Below, piece by piece: positions 25,120-35,200 of a stretch of DNA of 64,000 bases. Under the pieces are notes generated by a model, which was not told the DNA's origin, did not search any database, and saw nothing but the letters and a program-made list of their open reading frames with translations. The DNA is from Deltaproteobacteria bacterium (GTDB lineage: Bacteria; Myxococcota; JACRCW01), in assembly GCA_016218805.1 (NCBI GenBank), contig JACRCW010000085.1, positions 1 to 64,000 of the forward strand, in the 5' to 3' direction. Made by a program: the position numbers and the translations under genes. Position 1 is the first letter of the stretch. Every line of letters begins with the position of its first letter.

Positions 25120-26177
25120 GCCGCCTCCGCAAAGAACCGGCGCCGCGCCCACAACGCCACGTGCACCAGGCCAATGAGCGCCGGCACCTCAACGAGCGGT
25201 CCGATCACCGCGGCAAACGCGGCCCCGCTGTGGATGCCGAACGACGACACGGCCACCGCGATGGCGAGTTCAAAGTTGTTGGACGCGGCGGTGAAGGACA
25301 GCGTGGCGGACTGCGGGTAGTCCGCGCCCACGCGGCGGCTCATGAAGAAGGACAGCGCGAACATCAACAGGAAATAGCTGAGCAGCGGCAGCGCAATGCG
25401 GAGCACGTCCAGCGGCAACTGCACGATGGTCCCGCCCTTCAGGGAGAACATCACCACGATGGTGAACAGCAGCGACACCAGCGTGACCGGCGAGATGCGC
25501 GGCACAAAGCGCTGCTCGTACCACTCCACGCCCTTGCGGGAGACCAGCACCCGCCGCGTGAGGAACCCCGAGGCAAAAGGGATGCCCAGGTAGATGGCCA
25601 CGCTCTGGGCGATCTCACCGATGCTGACGTCAACAACCGTCCCCTGCAGCCCGAGCCAGCCCGGCAGCAGCGTGGCGAAGAAGTATGCGTAGACGGAGAA
25701 GAACAGCACCTGGAAGATGGAATTGAACGCAACCAGACCGGCGCAGTACTCCGTGTCGCCCTTGGCCAGGTCATTCCACACGATCACCATGGCGATGCAG
25801 CGCGCGAGGCCAATGAGGATGAGGCCCAGCATGTATTCGGGCTTGTCCCGCAGGAACACGACGGACAGCCCGAACATCAGGAACGGGCCGATGACCCAGT
25901 TCTGCACCAGCGACAGCGCCAGCACGCGCTTGTTGCGGAACACCAGCCCCAGCTCCTCGTACCGGACCTTGGCCAGCGGCGGGTACATCATCAGCACCAG
26001 GCCGATGGCGATGGGGACGGACGTGGTGCCCACGCTCATCCGGTTGAGCGCACTGGTGAACCAGGGCGCGACGTACCCGAGCCCGACACCGAGCCCCATG
26101 GCGAGGAAGATCCACACCGTCAGGTAGCGGTCCAGGAACGACAGCTTCCGGGCCACACCCGGGCCTGCAGTGTTCAT
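25116..26177 (-). CDS. acr3: Arsenite efflux permease, ACR3 family
   Basis: This inner-membrane carrier exports arsenite. The 353-residue protein has ten predicted membrane segments. The ACR3 core is visible: [13 protein letters not shown], the [10 protein letters not shown] helix, and [21 protein letters not shown] with the conserved cysteine that is needed for transport, then [16 protein letters not shown] near the end. It follows arsA with a four-base overlap. ACR3 normally works alone; an ArsA ATPase here could drive it, as proposed for other acr3-arsA operons. Confidence 0.96.
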   Translation of the reverse strand: MNTAGPGVARKLSFLDRYLTVWIFLAMGLGVGLGYVAPWFTSALNRMSVGTTSVPIAIGLVLMMYPPLAKVRYEELGLVFRNKRVLALSLVQNWVIGPFLMFGLSVVFLRDKPEYMLGLILIGLARCIAMVIVWNDLAKGDTEYCAGLVAFNSIFQVLFFSVYAYFFATLLPGWLGLQGTVVDVSIGEIAQSVAIYLGIPFASGFLTRRVLVSRKGVEWYEQRFVPRISPVTLVSLLFTIVVMFSLKGGTIVQLPLDVLRIALPLLSYFLLMFALSFFMSRRVGADYPQSATLSFTAASNNFELAIAVAVSSFGIHSGAAFAAVIGPLVEVPALIGLVHVALWARRRFFAEAA

Positions 26178-27928
26178 GCGGTAGCCCCCTGCGGAACCCT
26201 GGTCATCGCTTCACGCGCATCACCGGCGGACCACGGCAACAGCACCAGGCGCGCGCCGTGGGCCATCAGTTCAGCCAGGTGGGGTGCCTCCTGCCGGCGC
26301 CGTGCAGCCAGCACCGGGTCCGTCACCACCAGCGGCGTCAGGCACTGGTTCACCACCCACGCAAAAGGCCGGATTCCCGCGCGCGAAAGATCGCGTTCCA
26401 GCTGCATGGCTTCATGGATGGGCGTGGCCTCCGGGAGGGTGACCAGAAGAACGCAGGTAAAGGTGGCGTCACGCAGGCGCGGCAGCAAGCGCACCACCGC
26501 GTCAGGCGTGCCGCTGGGACGGCGCAGCACCTCGCGGTGGTAGGCTTCCGCGGCATCCAGCAGCAGCAGCGTGTGACCGGTGGGCGCCGTGTCAATGACC
26601 ACCAGGCGGTCCGTTCCCTGTGCCACCGTCTGGGCAAACGCGCGGAATACCGCGATTTCCTCCGTGCACGGGCTGCGCAGGTCCTCTTCCAGCAGCGCCC
26701 TGCCCTGCGCATCCAGCGCCGCCCCCGCCGTGGCGAGAACCTCCTCCGTGTAACGGCGCGTTTCCACCGCGGGGTCAATGCGCTCCACGCGCAGCGTCGG
26801 CGGGCGTTCGCGCGCCGCATCCGCCACGTGCGCCGCGGGATCCGTGGTGGTCAGCGTGACGTCCAGCCCGCGCCGCGCAAGCTCCGTAGCCAGACGCGCC
26901 GCCAGCGTGGTCTTGCCCACGCCGCCCTTGCCCATGGTCATCACCACGCCGCGCCGTCGCGTCGCCAGTTCCTCCACAATGGACTGCACGGGTTCCGCCT
27001 GCGGGGGTTCCGCGCCGCCGCCCGCTGCCGGCACCGGCGCGACCCACGGCGTGCCGATGGCGCGCAACGCGTCAACACCGACGAGCCCGAAGGGCAGCAG
27101 CGGCACGTCCACGCGCGGAATGCCGCGGAGTCCAGCGGGGATCTCGGCCAGCGCGCGGCGGCCGCGCTCCTCAAGGGACCGGGCGACGGGGTCACTGGCA
27201 TCCTGCGCGTTGAACACGCCATTGACGATCAGGCGCACGCTGCCAATGCCCTGCTCGGAGAGTTCGGCGCGTGTGCGCTCGGCCTCGGACAGCGACGACC
27301 GCTCCGGTCTTGCCACCAGGATGATGGTGGTCTGGGCCGCGTCACGCAGCGTCATGCGTGACGCCGCGTAGGACGCCCGCTGCGCCTGCAGCCCGGTGAG
27401 CGGCCCCAGGCAGGACGTCCCCCCAACATTGGTGTCTATGAAGCTGCTCCACGCGGCGGGCAGTTCCAGCAGGCGCAGCGTGTGACCCGTCGGCGCCGTG
27501 TCAAAGATGACATGGTCGTACGGGGTGGTGGCTCCGCGGTCCCCCAGCAGACGGGAGAACTCGTCAAATGCGGCGATTTCCACCGTGCACGCACCGGAGA
27601 GCTGTTCCTCCATGCTGCCAATTGCCGTGGCGGGCAGGACGCCGCGGTACGGCGCCACAACGCGCTCGCGGTAGTCCTGTGCCGCGCGGACCGGATCGAT
27701 GTTGAGCGCGTGGAGGCATTCAACGCCCGGCACGGGCGCGGGCGTCCCCGTCAACGCCACCCCCAGCACCTCGTCAAGGTTGGACGCGGGATCCGTGCTC
27801 ACCAGCAGCGTGCGCCGCCCCGCGTCCGCCAGGCCAATGGCCGTGGCACACGCGGCGGACGTCTTCCCCACCCCGCCCTTTCCCGTGAAGAACAGGATGC
27901 GCGTGGGGTTGTGAACCAGTGCAACCAC
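26174..27928 (-). CDS. arsA: Arsenical pump-driving ATPase, two-domain
   Basis: ArsA hydrolyses ATP and passes As(III) to the membrane carrier. The 584-residue protein holds two homologous halves, each with a deviant Walker A ([11 protein letters not shown] near residue 15, [13 protein letters not shown] near 335) and a signature [24 protein letters not shown]. The metal-site cysteines of E. coli ArsA have likely equivalents in CTVEIAAF and CTEEIAVF. The GTG start at 27928 has GGGAGG four bases upstream. It lies between arsD and acr3. Confidence 0.95.
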   Translation of the reverse strand: MVALVHNPTRILFFTGKGGVGKTSAACATAIGLADAGRRTLLVSTDPASNLDEVLGVALTGTPAPVPGVECLHALNIDPVRAAQDYRERVVAPYRGVLPATAIGSMEEQLSGACTVEIAAFDEFSRLLGDRGATTPYDHVIFDTAPTGHTLRLLELPAAWSSFIDTNVGGTSCLGPLTGLQAQRASYAASRMTLRDAAQTTIILVARPERSSLSEAERTRAELSEQGIGSVRLIVNGVFNAQDASDPVARSLEERGRRALAEIPAGLRGIPRVDVPLLPFGLVGVDALRAIGTPWVAPVPAAGGGAEPPQAEPVQSIVEELATRRRGVVMTMGKGGVGKTTLAARLATELARRGLDVTLTTTDPAAHVADAARERPPTLRVERIDPAVETRRYTEEVLATAGAALDAQGRALLEEDLRSPCTEEIAVFRAFAQTVAQGTDRLVVIDTAPTGHTLLLLDAAEAYHREVLRRPSGTPDAVVRLLPRLRDATFTCVLLVTLPEATPIHEAMQLERDLSRAGIRPFAWVVNQCLTPLVVTDPVLAARRRQEAPHLAELMAHGARLVLLPWSAGDAREAMTRVPQGATA

Positions 27929-27943
27929 GTTGCCTCCCGCTTT

Positions 27944-28558
27944 TCAGCAGCAGCCGCCCTTGGCGGGGTCCGCGGGTCCGCAGCATGCCGCGCTGGCGCT
28001 CTCCGCCGGCGCCACCGCCAGCGGTGCGGCCTGCCGGCGCAGGTAGCGGTCCGCAAGCTGGAGCATCGCCGCGGCGGGTGCTTCCTTGACGCTCTGCGCC
28101 GTCATGACCGCGCGGAACATGTCGTCGTTGGACACGCCCAGCTTGCGCGCCTTGTCGTAATGGAACTTGAAGCACGGCTCGCAGTTGGACGCGACCGCTG
28201 CGCCGATGGCAACCAACTCCTCAACGGCCTCCGTGTAGAGGCCGGCTGCGGGCGCACCCAACCCGGCCCAGGCCGCCAACTCATCACGGCTGGGGTACAC
28301 GCCGCTGCACTTCACCGTCCCATCCACCTCCACCAGCGGGAGCGCCGCTTCCCCTTTGGCCTCCAGCGCCGCCTTCACCGCCGCGTGGCCGGCAAATGCG
28401 GCCGGCTGCTGCGCCAGGTTGAACCGTTCCACGCCCACACCGCGGCCCTTCAGCCAGTCCAGGTCCGCCGCGAACCGCGCGAGCTGCGGGTCCACGGAGG
28501 GTCCGCAGACCCCGGTTGAACAGCACATGGCAGGATCAAACACGCGCACCGCGGTCAT
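27944..28558 (-). CDS. arsD: ArsD metallochaperone fused to an AhpD/CMD-like domain
   Basis: Residues 1-100 are ArsD, which hands As(III) to ArsA: the cysteines Cys12, Cys13 and Cys18 (AMCCSTGVCGP) sit at the canonical positions, and LPLVEVDGTVKCSGVYPSRDEL follows the family. Residues ~105-175 form a second domain of the carboxymuconolactone decarboxylase/AhpD type with SNCEPCFKFHYDKA, a CxxC and following histidine as in AhpD redox centres. The last residues add more vicinal cysteines (ACCGP, GGCC). Usual ArsD proteins have about 110-120 residues; this one has 204. A thiol-redox role linked to arsenic handoff is inferred. Confidence 0.9.
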   Translation of the reverse strand: MTAVRVFDPAMCCSTGVCGPSVDPQLARFAADLDWLKGRGVGVERFNLAQQPAAFAGHAAVKAALEAKGEAALPLVEVDGTVKCSGVYPSRDELAAWAGLGAPAAGLYTEAVEELVAIGAAVASNCEPCFKFHYDKARKLGVSNDDMFRAVMTAQSVKEAPAAAMLQLADRYLRRQAAPLAVAPAESASAACCGPADPAKGGCC

Positions 28559-28610
28559 GGATGGGCACCCTTTCCTTCAGCGTTGGTTGACGATGACTGC
28601 TGGAATGCGT

Positions 28611-28955
28611 TCACAGGCCCCCCACCAGCGCCTTGAAGCGACGCAACGTCCGCGGCTCAATGCAGTAGCAAACGCGCGGGCCGTCCACGTCACCGCGCAC
28701 CAGGCCGCTCTCCTTCAGTACCTTGAGGTGCTGGGACACGGTGGACTGGGCCAGAGGCAACTCGTCAACGATGTCGCCACAGATGCACGCGTTCTTCCGC
28801 GCCAGCAGGCGTAGGATCTGCACCCGCACCGGGTGCCCCACCGCCTTGCACAGCGCGGCCAGCTCGTCATCCGCGCCGGAGCCCTCAATGGGCCGCAGGT
28901 CCGCCGCCGCATCCTCGGGTGGACAGGACAACACGGCAACGCGGCGCTTCTTCAT
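28611..28955 (-). CDS. arsR: ArsR/SmtB-family arsenic-responsive repressor
   Basis: ArsR represses the operon and releases DNA on binding As(III). The 114-residue protein has a winged helix with recognition helix [18 protein letters not shown]. The sensing site of the E. coli type (CVCDL) is replaced by [11 protein letters not shown], a CxCG variant in the same helix, and a further cysteine pair candidate is VCYCIEP near the C-terminus. It heads the minus-strand ars operon (arsR-arsD-arsA-acr3-arsC-arsM). ATG 28955 has no Shine-Dalgarno; see the promoter entry. Confidence 0.93.
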   Translation of the reverse strand: MKKRRVAVLSCPPEDAAADLRPIEGSGADDELAALCKAVGHPVRVQILRLLARKNACICGDIVDELPLAQSTVSQHLKVLKESGLVRGDVDGPRVCYCIEPRTLRRFKALVGGL

Positions 28956-28957
28956 CG

Positions 28958-28993
28958 TTGTTTACCGATACGGTACGCGCGCGGATCCGTCAA
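28958..28993 (-). promoter_or_regulatory. ars operon promoter and overlapping operator
   Basis: On the minus strand TTGACG (28993-28988) is followed after 17 bases by TATCGG (28970-28965), a good -35/-10 pair. The -10 lies inside an inverted repeat TACCG-ATA-CGGTA (28963-28975), as expected for an ArsR operator. The predicted start falls about three bases before ATG 28955, so the arsR transcript would be nearly leaderless, which agrees with the missing ribosome-binding site. Confidence 0.65.
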
Positions 28994-29012
28994 GCTCCAA
29001 TCGCGTGGGCGT

Positions 29013-30320
29013 TCACATCAGCTTGAACAGCTGCACATCCTCGTCGCGTCCCTTGACCTTCACCGGTGGCAGCGCCTCACCGGGGTGGTGTGCGCGGACG
29101 TCGCGGTACACCTGCTCGGTGACCAGCAGCGACGAGTTGAACTCCTTGTTGAGCCCTTCCACGCGCGACGCCAGGTTCACCGCGTCACCGATGACCGTGT
29201 ATTCCTTGCGCTCCGCCGACCCGATGGTCCCCACGACGGCCAGCCCGGAATGGATGCCAATGCCCACCCGGGTCGCCGGAATGTCGCCGCGGCTGTTCTG
29301 GGCCGTGAGTTCGGTGAGGATTTCGCGCGCGGCGTTGGCAGCGTTGATGTTGTCCCTGCCCTCGGAGAACGGCGCGCCAAAGATCGCCATGAAACCATCT
29401 CCCAGGAACTTGTTGATGACGCCGGAGTTCCGGTTCACGCACTCCACCATGAAGCCGAACAGGCGGTTGAGGTAGGCCACCACCTCGTCGGGGGACTTCT
29501 TTTCAGAGAAGCGGGTGAAACTGCGGATGTCCAGGAACATGACGGTGACCGCCCGCAACTCGGTGGCTGCGGAGACGTCACTGCGCAGCAGGCGGTCCAC
29601 CACCGCGGGGGAGATGTACTGGCCAAACGTGCTGACAATGCGGGCGCGCTCGTCAAGCAGCGCAATGGTGGCATCAATGCGCTTGCGGAGCTCCACCGCC
29701 ACAATTCCCGCGATAACCCCGCTGGCCAACAGCACCACCGCCTTACCCATGCTGAAGGGCAGCCAATAGTCGGCGGCCGCGTCCACATTCCGCCCCGCCA
29801 GGAAATGCAGCGAGAGCCCCGCGTATTCCGCGGCCGCCAGCGCCGCGGTGAACAGCGACAACGGGAAACTCAGCCGCAGGGTGGAGAGGATGATGAGCAC
29901 GCCGTAGAAGAGCAGCGCGGGGGAATTCAGCGCCAGCGCCGGATCATACGTCTGCGCAAAGATGGCCAGCACCACCGACACGCAGCTGACCTCAAACAGG
30001 GTGTTGCCGTAGCGCGGCGGGTCCGGAAGCATGACGCCCCGCCGCTGCACCACGTCCAACAGCTTGAGGATGACCAGCTCATACGCCAGGACCAGCAAGC
30101 AGAAGCCGGCCAGCAGCGTGGTGGGCGGGAACACCCAGCCCTCCCCGTGCGGGCGGAACCCCAGGGCGATGGCGCCGCTGAACGCGACACTCACCAGGAA
30201 CAGCACCGCGTAGATGCCCAGCATCACCAGCACCCGGGTCCGCTCGCTGCGGATGATCTCCGGGTTCATGTCCCGTTCCAGGGGTGGCGCGTCCTCAACG
30301 CGCCGGATGAAGCGGTTCAT
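29013..30320 (-). CDS. Membrane class III adenylate/guanylate cyclase
   Basis: The 435-residue protein has about six membrane segments (residues ~30-225), a short helical linker (QYISPAVVDRLL) and a class III cyclase domain. The two metal aspartates are in MFLDIRSFTRFSE and FLGDGFMAIFGAP; the residues that choose adenine (Lys in INKFLGDG and Thr/Asp in EYTVIGDAVNLASRVE) favour cAMP. ATG 30320 has GGAGG nine bases upstream; an ATG at 30329 directly abuts that site and is not used. It lies between the arsR operon and the MOSC gene; a link to either is unproven. Confidence 0.92.
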   Translation of the reverse strand: MNRFIRRVEDAPPLERDMNPEIIRSERTRVLVMLGIYAVLFLVSVAFSGAIALGFRPHGEGWVFPPTTLLAGFCLLVLAYELVILKLLDVVQRRGVMLPDPPRYGNTLFEVSCVSVVLAIFAQTYDPALALNSPALLFYGVLIILSTLRLSFPLSLFTAALAAAEYAGLSLHFLAGRNVDAAADYWLPFSMGKAVVLLASGVIAGIVAVELRKRIDATIALLDERARIVSTFGQYISPAVVDRLLRSDVSAATELRAVTVMFLDIRSFTRFSEKKSPDEVVAYLNRLFGFMVECVNRNSGVINKFLGDGFMAIFGAPFSEGRDNINAANAAREILTELTAQNSRGDIPATRVGIGIHSGLAVVGTIGSAERKEYTVIGDAVNLASRVEGLNKEFNSSLLVTEQVYRDVRAHHPGEALPPVKVKGRDEDVQLFKLM

Positions 30321-30472
30321 CGTCGTCATCCTCCTGTCGGGCCACCCTGATTCCACCGGGAAAAGCGGTGGCGGCACGCCGCAGGTCGTTCGCGGCACGC
30401 AACGCAGGGTGCGCGTCCTTGGGGGCGCGGACAACCTCGTGACCCCACCGGGCACGGGGTCGCCGCATCGCG

Positions 30473-30919
30473 TCACGGGGTCGTGACGGTCACGACGATG
30501 GGATCACCGGCCCGGGTCACGCCGCCCCGGACCACGCGGGCGAACAGGCCCTCGCGCGGCATGATGCAATCACCGGTGGCTTTCCGGATGGGGCAACCCG
30601 CGTTGTGGCACTCCTTGCCCACCTGCGTGATCTCCAGCAGCACCTGTTCACCCAGTTGCAACTGGTCACCGGGCTTCAACTCCGCGGTCCCCAACCCGCG
30701 CGTGATGACGTTCTCCGCGAATGCGCCGTGACTCAGCGCGGGCAGGAGCGCCTTCACGCGGTCGATCGATTCGCCGGCCAGCAATGAGACCTGACGGTGC
30801 CAGGCGCCGGCGTGGGCATCATTCTCCACGCCCCATTGGGCGCCGAGGGTCACCTCAGCCTGTTCCTTCTTGACCACGCCCGTCCTCCAGCTGGTGCAGA
30901 CGGCTTCCACGTGCGCCAT
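30473..30919 (-). CDS. MOSC-domain protein
   Basis: MOSC domains bind or move sulfur for the molybdenum cofactor. The 148-residue stand-alone protein shows GVENDAHAG.WHRQVSLLA, AFAENVITRGL and the cysteine-bearing VGKECHNAGCPI, which is the expected conserved cysteine region, then MPREGLFARVV and GDPIVV. It ends the operon of the molybdopterin oxidoreductase, directly after the TorD gene (12 bp), which supports a role in maturing that enzyme. Confidence 0.88.
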   Translation of the reverse strand: MAHVEAVCTSWRTGVVKKEQAEVTLGAQWGVENDAHAGAWHRQVSLLAGESIDRVKALLPALSHGAFAENVITRGLGTAELKPGDQLQLGEQVLLEITQVGKECHNAGCPIRKATGDCIMPREGLFARVVRGGVTRAGDPIVVTVTTP

Positions 30920-30931
30920 GGTGGTCCGCCC

Positions 30932-31573
30932 TCAGGATGCGGCGTTGGCCAAGGGGACGCCCATGCTGCCCGCATCCAGCTCAACCACTTCACCGAGCGC
31001 GACGGCCACGCCACGCATGAACGGCGTGTGCGCGGCCCGCGCCAGGTCCGCCGAGAACAACGGAACCCACGAGGCAACGTGTGCCGCGAAGAACTCCCGT
31101 TCCGTCTCCACGCTCTCACCCTGCCCGCTGAGGCGCCGGTCCACCAGCGTGGCCACAAACCCCAACTCCCGCGCCACGTGGTCCGGCGGGCACTGCGTCA
31201 TGTCGTCGTAACCCAGGCCGGACGCCACGTACGCGGCCAGGACATCCCGGGCCGGCCCCTGCATCACCAGCCGGTCGGGCGAGCGGTACACGCTCTCCCA
31301 TGGAGGCGCGGCCAGCTTGCCGGGCCCCTGGAACAACCGCTGGTGGTCACGCTGCACGTCCTCGGCGCCGGGAGCATCCAAGGCCGTGCGCATGGCGTGC
31401 AGTCCGTGCAGGGGCCGGCCCAGGTGCCTCTCCACCGCGTCGGCCAGCGTGGCCAGCACCTGCTCGCGCCGCAGGGCCTCCAGCGTGTCTGCGTCTGGCG
31501 CTTCGGACAGCAGGGCGCCCAGCAGGAGATACAGGTCACGCCGGATCGGATCGGGAAGGCCCACGGAACCCAT
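30932..31573 (-). CDS. TorD/DmsD-family maturation chaperone
   Basis: The 213-residue helical protein fits TorD-type chaperones, which bind Tat leaders and keep molybdoenzymes open for cofactor insertion. Marks are RRDLYLLLGALLSEAPD at the start, the acidic patch DHQRLFQGPGKLAAPPWESVY (a variant of the family motif E..RLF.GP..P.pyeS.Y) and the C-terminal F...HV..W...F. Its position directly after the ferredoxin subunit and molybdopterin subunit is that of ArxD/TorD genes. Confidence 0.85.
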   Translation of the reverse strand: MGSVGLPDPIRRDLYLLLGALLSEAPDADTLEALRREQVLATLADAVERHLGRPLHGLHAMRTALDAPGAEDVQRDHQRLFQGPGKLAAPPWESVYRSPDRLVMQGPARDVLAAYVASGLGYDDMTQCPPDHVARELGFVATLVDRRLSGQGESVETEREFFAAHVASWVPLFSADLARAAHTPFMRGVAVALGEVVELDAGSMGVPLANAAS

Positions 31574-31582
31574 GAATGCTCC

Positions 31583-32197
31583 TCACAAGCCGCGCTGCGG
31601 CGTGAACTTGACGACGGGGCGCGTCCGGGACGGATCCCCGATGTCCTGCAGGCCCGCGGGTGCGGTGGGCCCGTTGGTGTGGCACGCGGCCGCGTCATAT
31701 GAATCCGCCGCGTTGAACGTCAGCGCGTAGGAACTGCAAGTCAGCACGCACGCCGGCATCTTCTGGCTGTCCTGCAGGTTGTTGTTGGTCAGGCGGTGGT
31801 GGCAGCCGTTGCACTTGTCCATCAGGCCGCTGTCTGGGTCGTACTGCGGCGCGCCGTATGGGCACGCGGACGCGCAACGGCGGCAGCCAACGCAGTGCTG
31901 CTGCTGCGGAATGACCAGGCCCGTGGTGGCGTCCTTGTAGATCGCCGTGCCGCTGCTGTTGTTGATGTTGGCATGGTCCGACTGCGGACACGCCTGGATG
32001 CATGCGGGGTTCTCACAGTGCATGCACGCCAGGGTGACAAAGCGGCGGTACGGCTTGCCGTTGTTGACACCATCCTGAATCACAACGCGCCGCCGGCGCA
32101 CGCCGGTGGGCAGTTTCCACTCCTGCTTGCATGCGCCCTCACACGCGCGGCAGCCAATGCAGTTGTCCAGGTTGATGCGCCATCCGAACTGAGCCAT
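31583..32197 (-). CDS. DmsB-like 4Fe-4S electron-transfer subunit
   Basis: The 204-residue subunit carries four cysteine clusters typical of DmsB/PsrB/ArxB proteins: CIGCRACEGACK near residue 15, CMHCENPACIQACP near 60, CVGCRRCASACP near 103, and CNGCHHR..CVLTC near 130-155. It passes electrons to or from the molybdopterin subunit. No Tat leader is present, so it would be carried across by its partner. It begins 35 bp after the catalytic gene. Confidence 0.93.
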   Translation of the reverse strand: MAQFGWRINLDNCIGCRACEGACKQEWKLPTGVRRRRVVIQDGVNNGKPYRRFVTLACMHCENPACIQACPQSDHANINNSSGTAIYKDATTGLVIPQQQHCVGCRRCASACPYGAPQYDPDSGLMDKCNGCHHRLTNNNLQDSQKMPACVLTCSSYALTFNAADSYDAAACHTNGPTAPAGLQDIGDPSRTRPVVKFTPQRGL

Positions 32198-32232
32198 GAC
32201 GTGTCCTCCCGTCGTAAAGGGACCAGAAAGCT

Positions 32233-35200
32233 TCAGGCTTCAAACTTGTAGATACGGCAGGGGACTTCCTTGTGAACGGCCTGGCCGGAGTGGATTTCCG
32301 CCTTGCCCGGAAGGATCCACCCGTCGTGCGCACCCTTGCCCACGGCCAGCTTTCCCAGCGCCCAGTGCCCAAAGCCGCGGTGGAAACCCACCGTGGCAAT
32401 GCCCGGGGTCAGCGGGTCGGCGGAACTCGCCAGCTCGTTGTGGATGCCCTCCGTGCGGTGGATGCGGACGCGGATGCGGCTGACCGGCGTCTCCACCCAC
32501 GCCTGGTCGTTCTCCGCGAGTCCCAGCTTGTCCGCCAGGCGGGGGTGCACGTACAGCTTGCTCTCCGACTTCATCTCCATCAGGTACGCGTTGTTGAACG
32601 TCCGCGTGTGCGTGTGCTCCACCTCCTTCCACGAAGTGAAGAACAGCGGGTGCGTGGCCGTGGGTCCGTCTTCAACGGGCAGGTAGTACGGCAGCGGGTG
32701 GTAGCGGAGATCCCCGCTGACCGAGGCACCCGCCGGGTACTTGGTGGCGCCCGCCTTGAAATAGTCGTCAAACGTCTTGGACCAGAACTGCGCAAACAGC
32801 GTCTCCGTGCCGAAGCCGGTGAAGAAGTTTGTCCCGTCCGCGGGCGGGGAAACGTCGGTAGCGCCCGGCGGAGCAATACCGAGGTTCACGCTGGTGCCCT
32901 TGCCGCGGACCACGTAGCGCTGGTCACCGCCGTAGGTGACCGCCACCACGTCCATGACGGCGCCGCGGAAGCCGGTGCCGGCGCCGAGGCTTGCGTCCAG
33001 CGTGATGGCGGCGTTGGCCGCCGGCGTGGCTGACGCGACGGTGCCGATGAGCACGCCACCCGCGCCGGCCGTCGTACCGGTGCGGACCTCGTTGGTGGTC
33101 CCGTTCACGTACACGTGCATCCACGCCGAGCTGTATTTGTTGAGCGCTGAATAGGTGGTCGCGTACTTGTGATAGAAGGTGCCACCGCGTGACGCGCCCG
33201 TCTCAATCCACACGCCCTTCTGCTTCAGCGTGGGCCAGTCAACGTTGTTGGTGTAGCCGGCGCGGGCCGTGTCCCATTCCTTCTTGTTGAGGTTCTCGTC
33301 CACGTCACGGAAGTTGGCCGCGTCAAAACCCGTGAAGCCCATGTGACGGCCAAGGTCCAGGAAGAACTGTGCCTCGCTGCGCCCGCCAATCCATGACGGC
33401 ACAACCGGCTGCCGCAGGCCCGTGGTGAAGAAGGTGACCCAGCTGGCGTTGAAGTCAAACCGCTCCAGGTAGCTGGACCCCGGAATCAGGATGTCCGCGT
33501 ATTGCGCGGTTTCGCTGAGGTGCGTGTCAACGCAGACAATGAAGTCCATGGCCTCCAGCGCCTGGATGTTGCGCTGGGTGTTGGGCGTGGACATCAGCAG
33601 GTTCTGGAAGACAATGACGGCCGCCTTCATCGGGTAGGGGAACCCCAGGTGGTCGCGCTGTTCCAGCATGCGTTCGCGCATCTCCACGTAGATGCCGGAG
33701 CCATGCGAAAACGCGTACTTCTTGTGGAACTTGGTTCCCGCCGGGACGGTCGTGCCCGCCGTCCACGTTGTGCCGGTGGTGTCCACCAGCGTGCGGTTGG
33801 ACACCGCGGGTTCCGGCAGCGTGATGTCGTCCCGGCCGTCGGGCCGCCACCCGTCGTACTTGATGGTCCCGTTGGCGTTCTTCCAGGACGCGTGCGCGGA
33901 CAAGCGCGCGGGGCCGGAGCGGTTGGGCCGCAGCAGCGTGCCCGGGCGGTCCACGCCGCCCAACAGGAGGTTCAGACAGTTGATGGCGCGCCCGCCCTGG
34001 GTCGCGTTGGTGTGGTGGCCGCCGCCGGACCAGGTGTCAATGCAGATGCGCTTGCCGGCCGCAAACGCATCGCCCAACTCGCGTGCAAGCGCCGTGATGC
34101 GCGCCGCGGCCACACCGGTCTGTGCCTCGCCCCACGCGGCGTTCTTGGGCTGCGCGTCATACGTGCCGTCACCGTCCAGGTACTTCTTGTACTCGGTGAA
34201 GCCCACCGCCCACTGGTCCATCCAGGCCTTGTCAATCTTGGTGCCGGTGCCGGCGTCGTAGTCCACCAGTTCCTTGGCAATGGCCAGCGCGAGCGCGCCG
34301 TCCGTACCGGGCCGCAGCGGCACCCAGTCATCCGCGCGTGACGCCGTGGTGTTGAAGACCGGGTCCACATAGATGAACTTGAAGTTCCGGTCCCGGCGGC
34401 CGCGGGAGAAGATGGCCGCCAGGTGGATCCACTTCAGCGCGGACAGGAAGTTCCACCCCCACACAAACAGGACGTCGCAGTTCTCCATGTCCGCGAGCGG
34501 CCGCTCGTCGCCAATCGTCGCCTTGTAGTGCGCCTTGCGTGACGTGTCGCAGAGGTTGGCGTGGTTGGAATAGTTGGGCGACCCAAACGCGTCACAGAAG
34601 TCCTGTTGCGGGTGCGTGAAGGAGTGGTCCTCGCCAAACCAGACCACGGAGCGCGCCCCGTACTGCTGCTTGAGCGTGGTGAGGCGCCGCGAGGTCTCTT
34701 CAATGGCCTGGTCCCAGCTGATGGGAACAAACTGCCCCGAACCGCGCGGACCCACGCGCTTCATCGGCGTCTTCACGCGGTCCGGGTCATACAGCGACTT
34801 CATCCCGGAGTTGCCCTTGCAGCACAGGCGGCCCACGTCCGTGGCGGCCACCGCGGAGAACGTTCCCGTGGGCGCAGCGTCGCGGCCGGAGGCAGCAAAC
34901 CCGCCGGCCAGGCGCGTCTTGGGCGCGTCCACATTGGCCACGTTGTTCGGGTTCACGGCGTCCGTGAGCGCGTTGGGGTTGGCGGTCGTGGGCTCAATCT
35001 TCTCCACAATGCCGCCGCGCACGTACGCCCAGATACCGCACTGGCCACCGCACATGTTGCAGCATGACGGGATCCACCTGCCGCCAAGGTAGTCGTTGAG
35101 CCGTGCCGTCTCCGCGGCGGACAGGCTGCGGAAGGGGACGGGGAAGATGGTGGTCAGCGCCAACCCACCCACACCCGCGCCCGTCCACTTGAGGAAGCTC

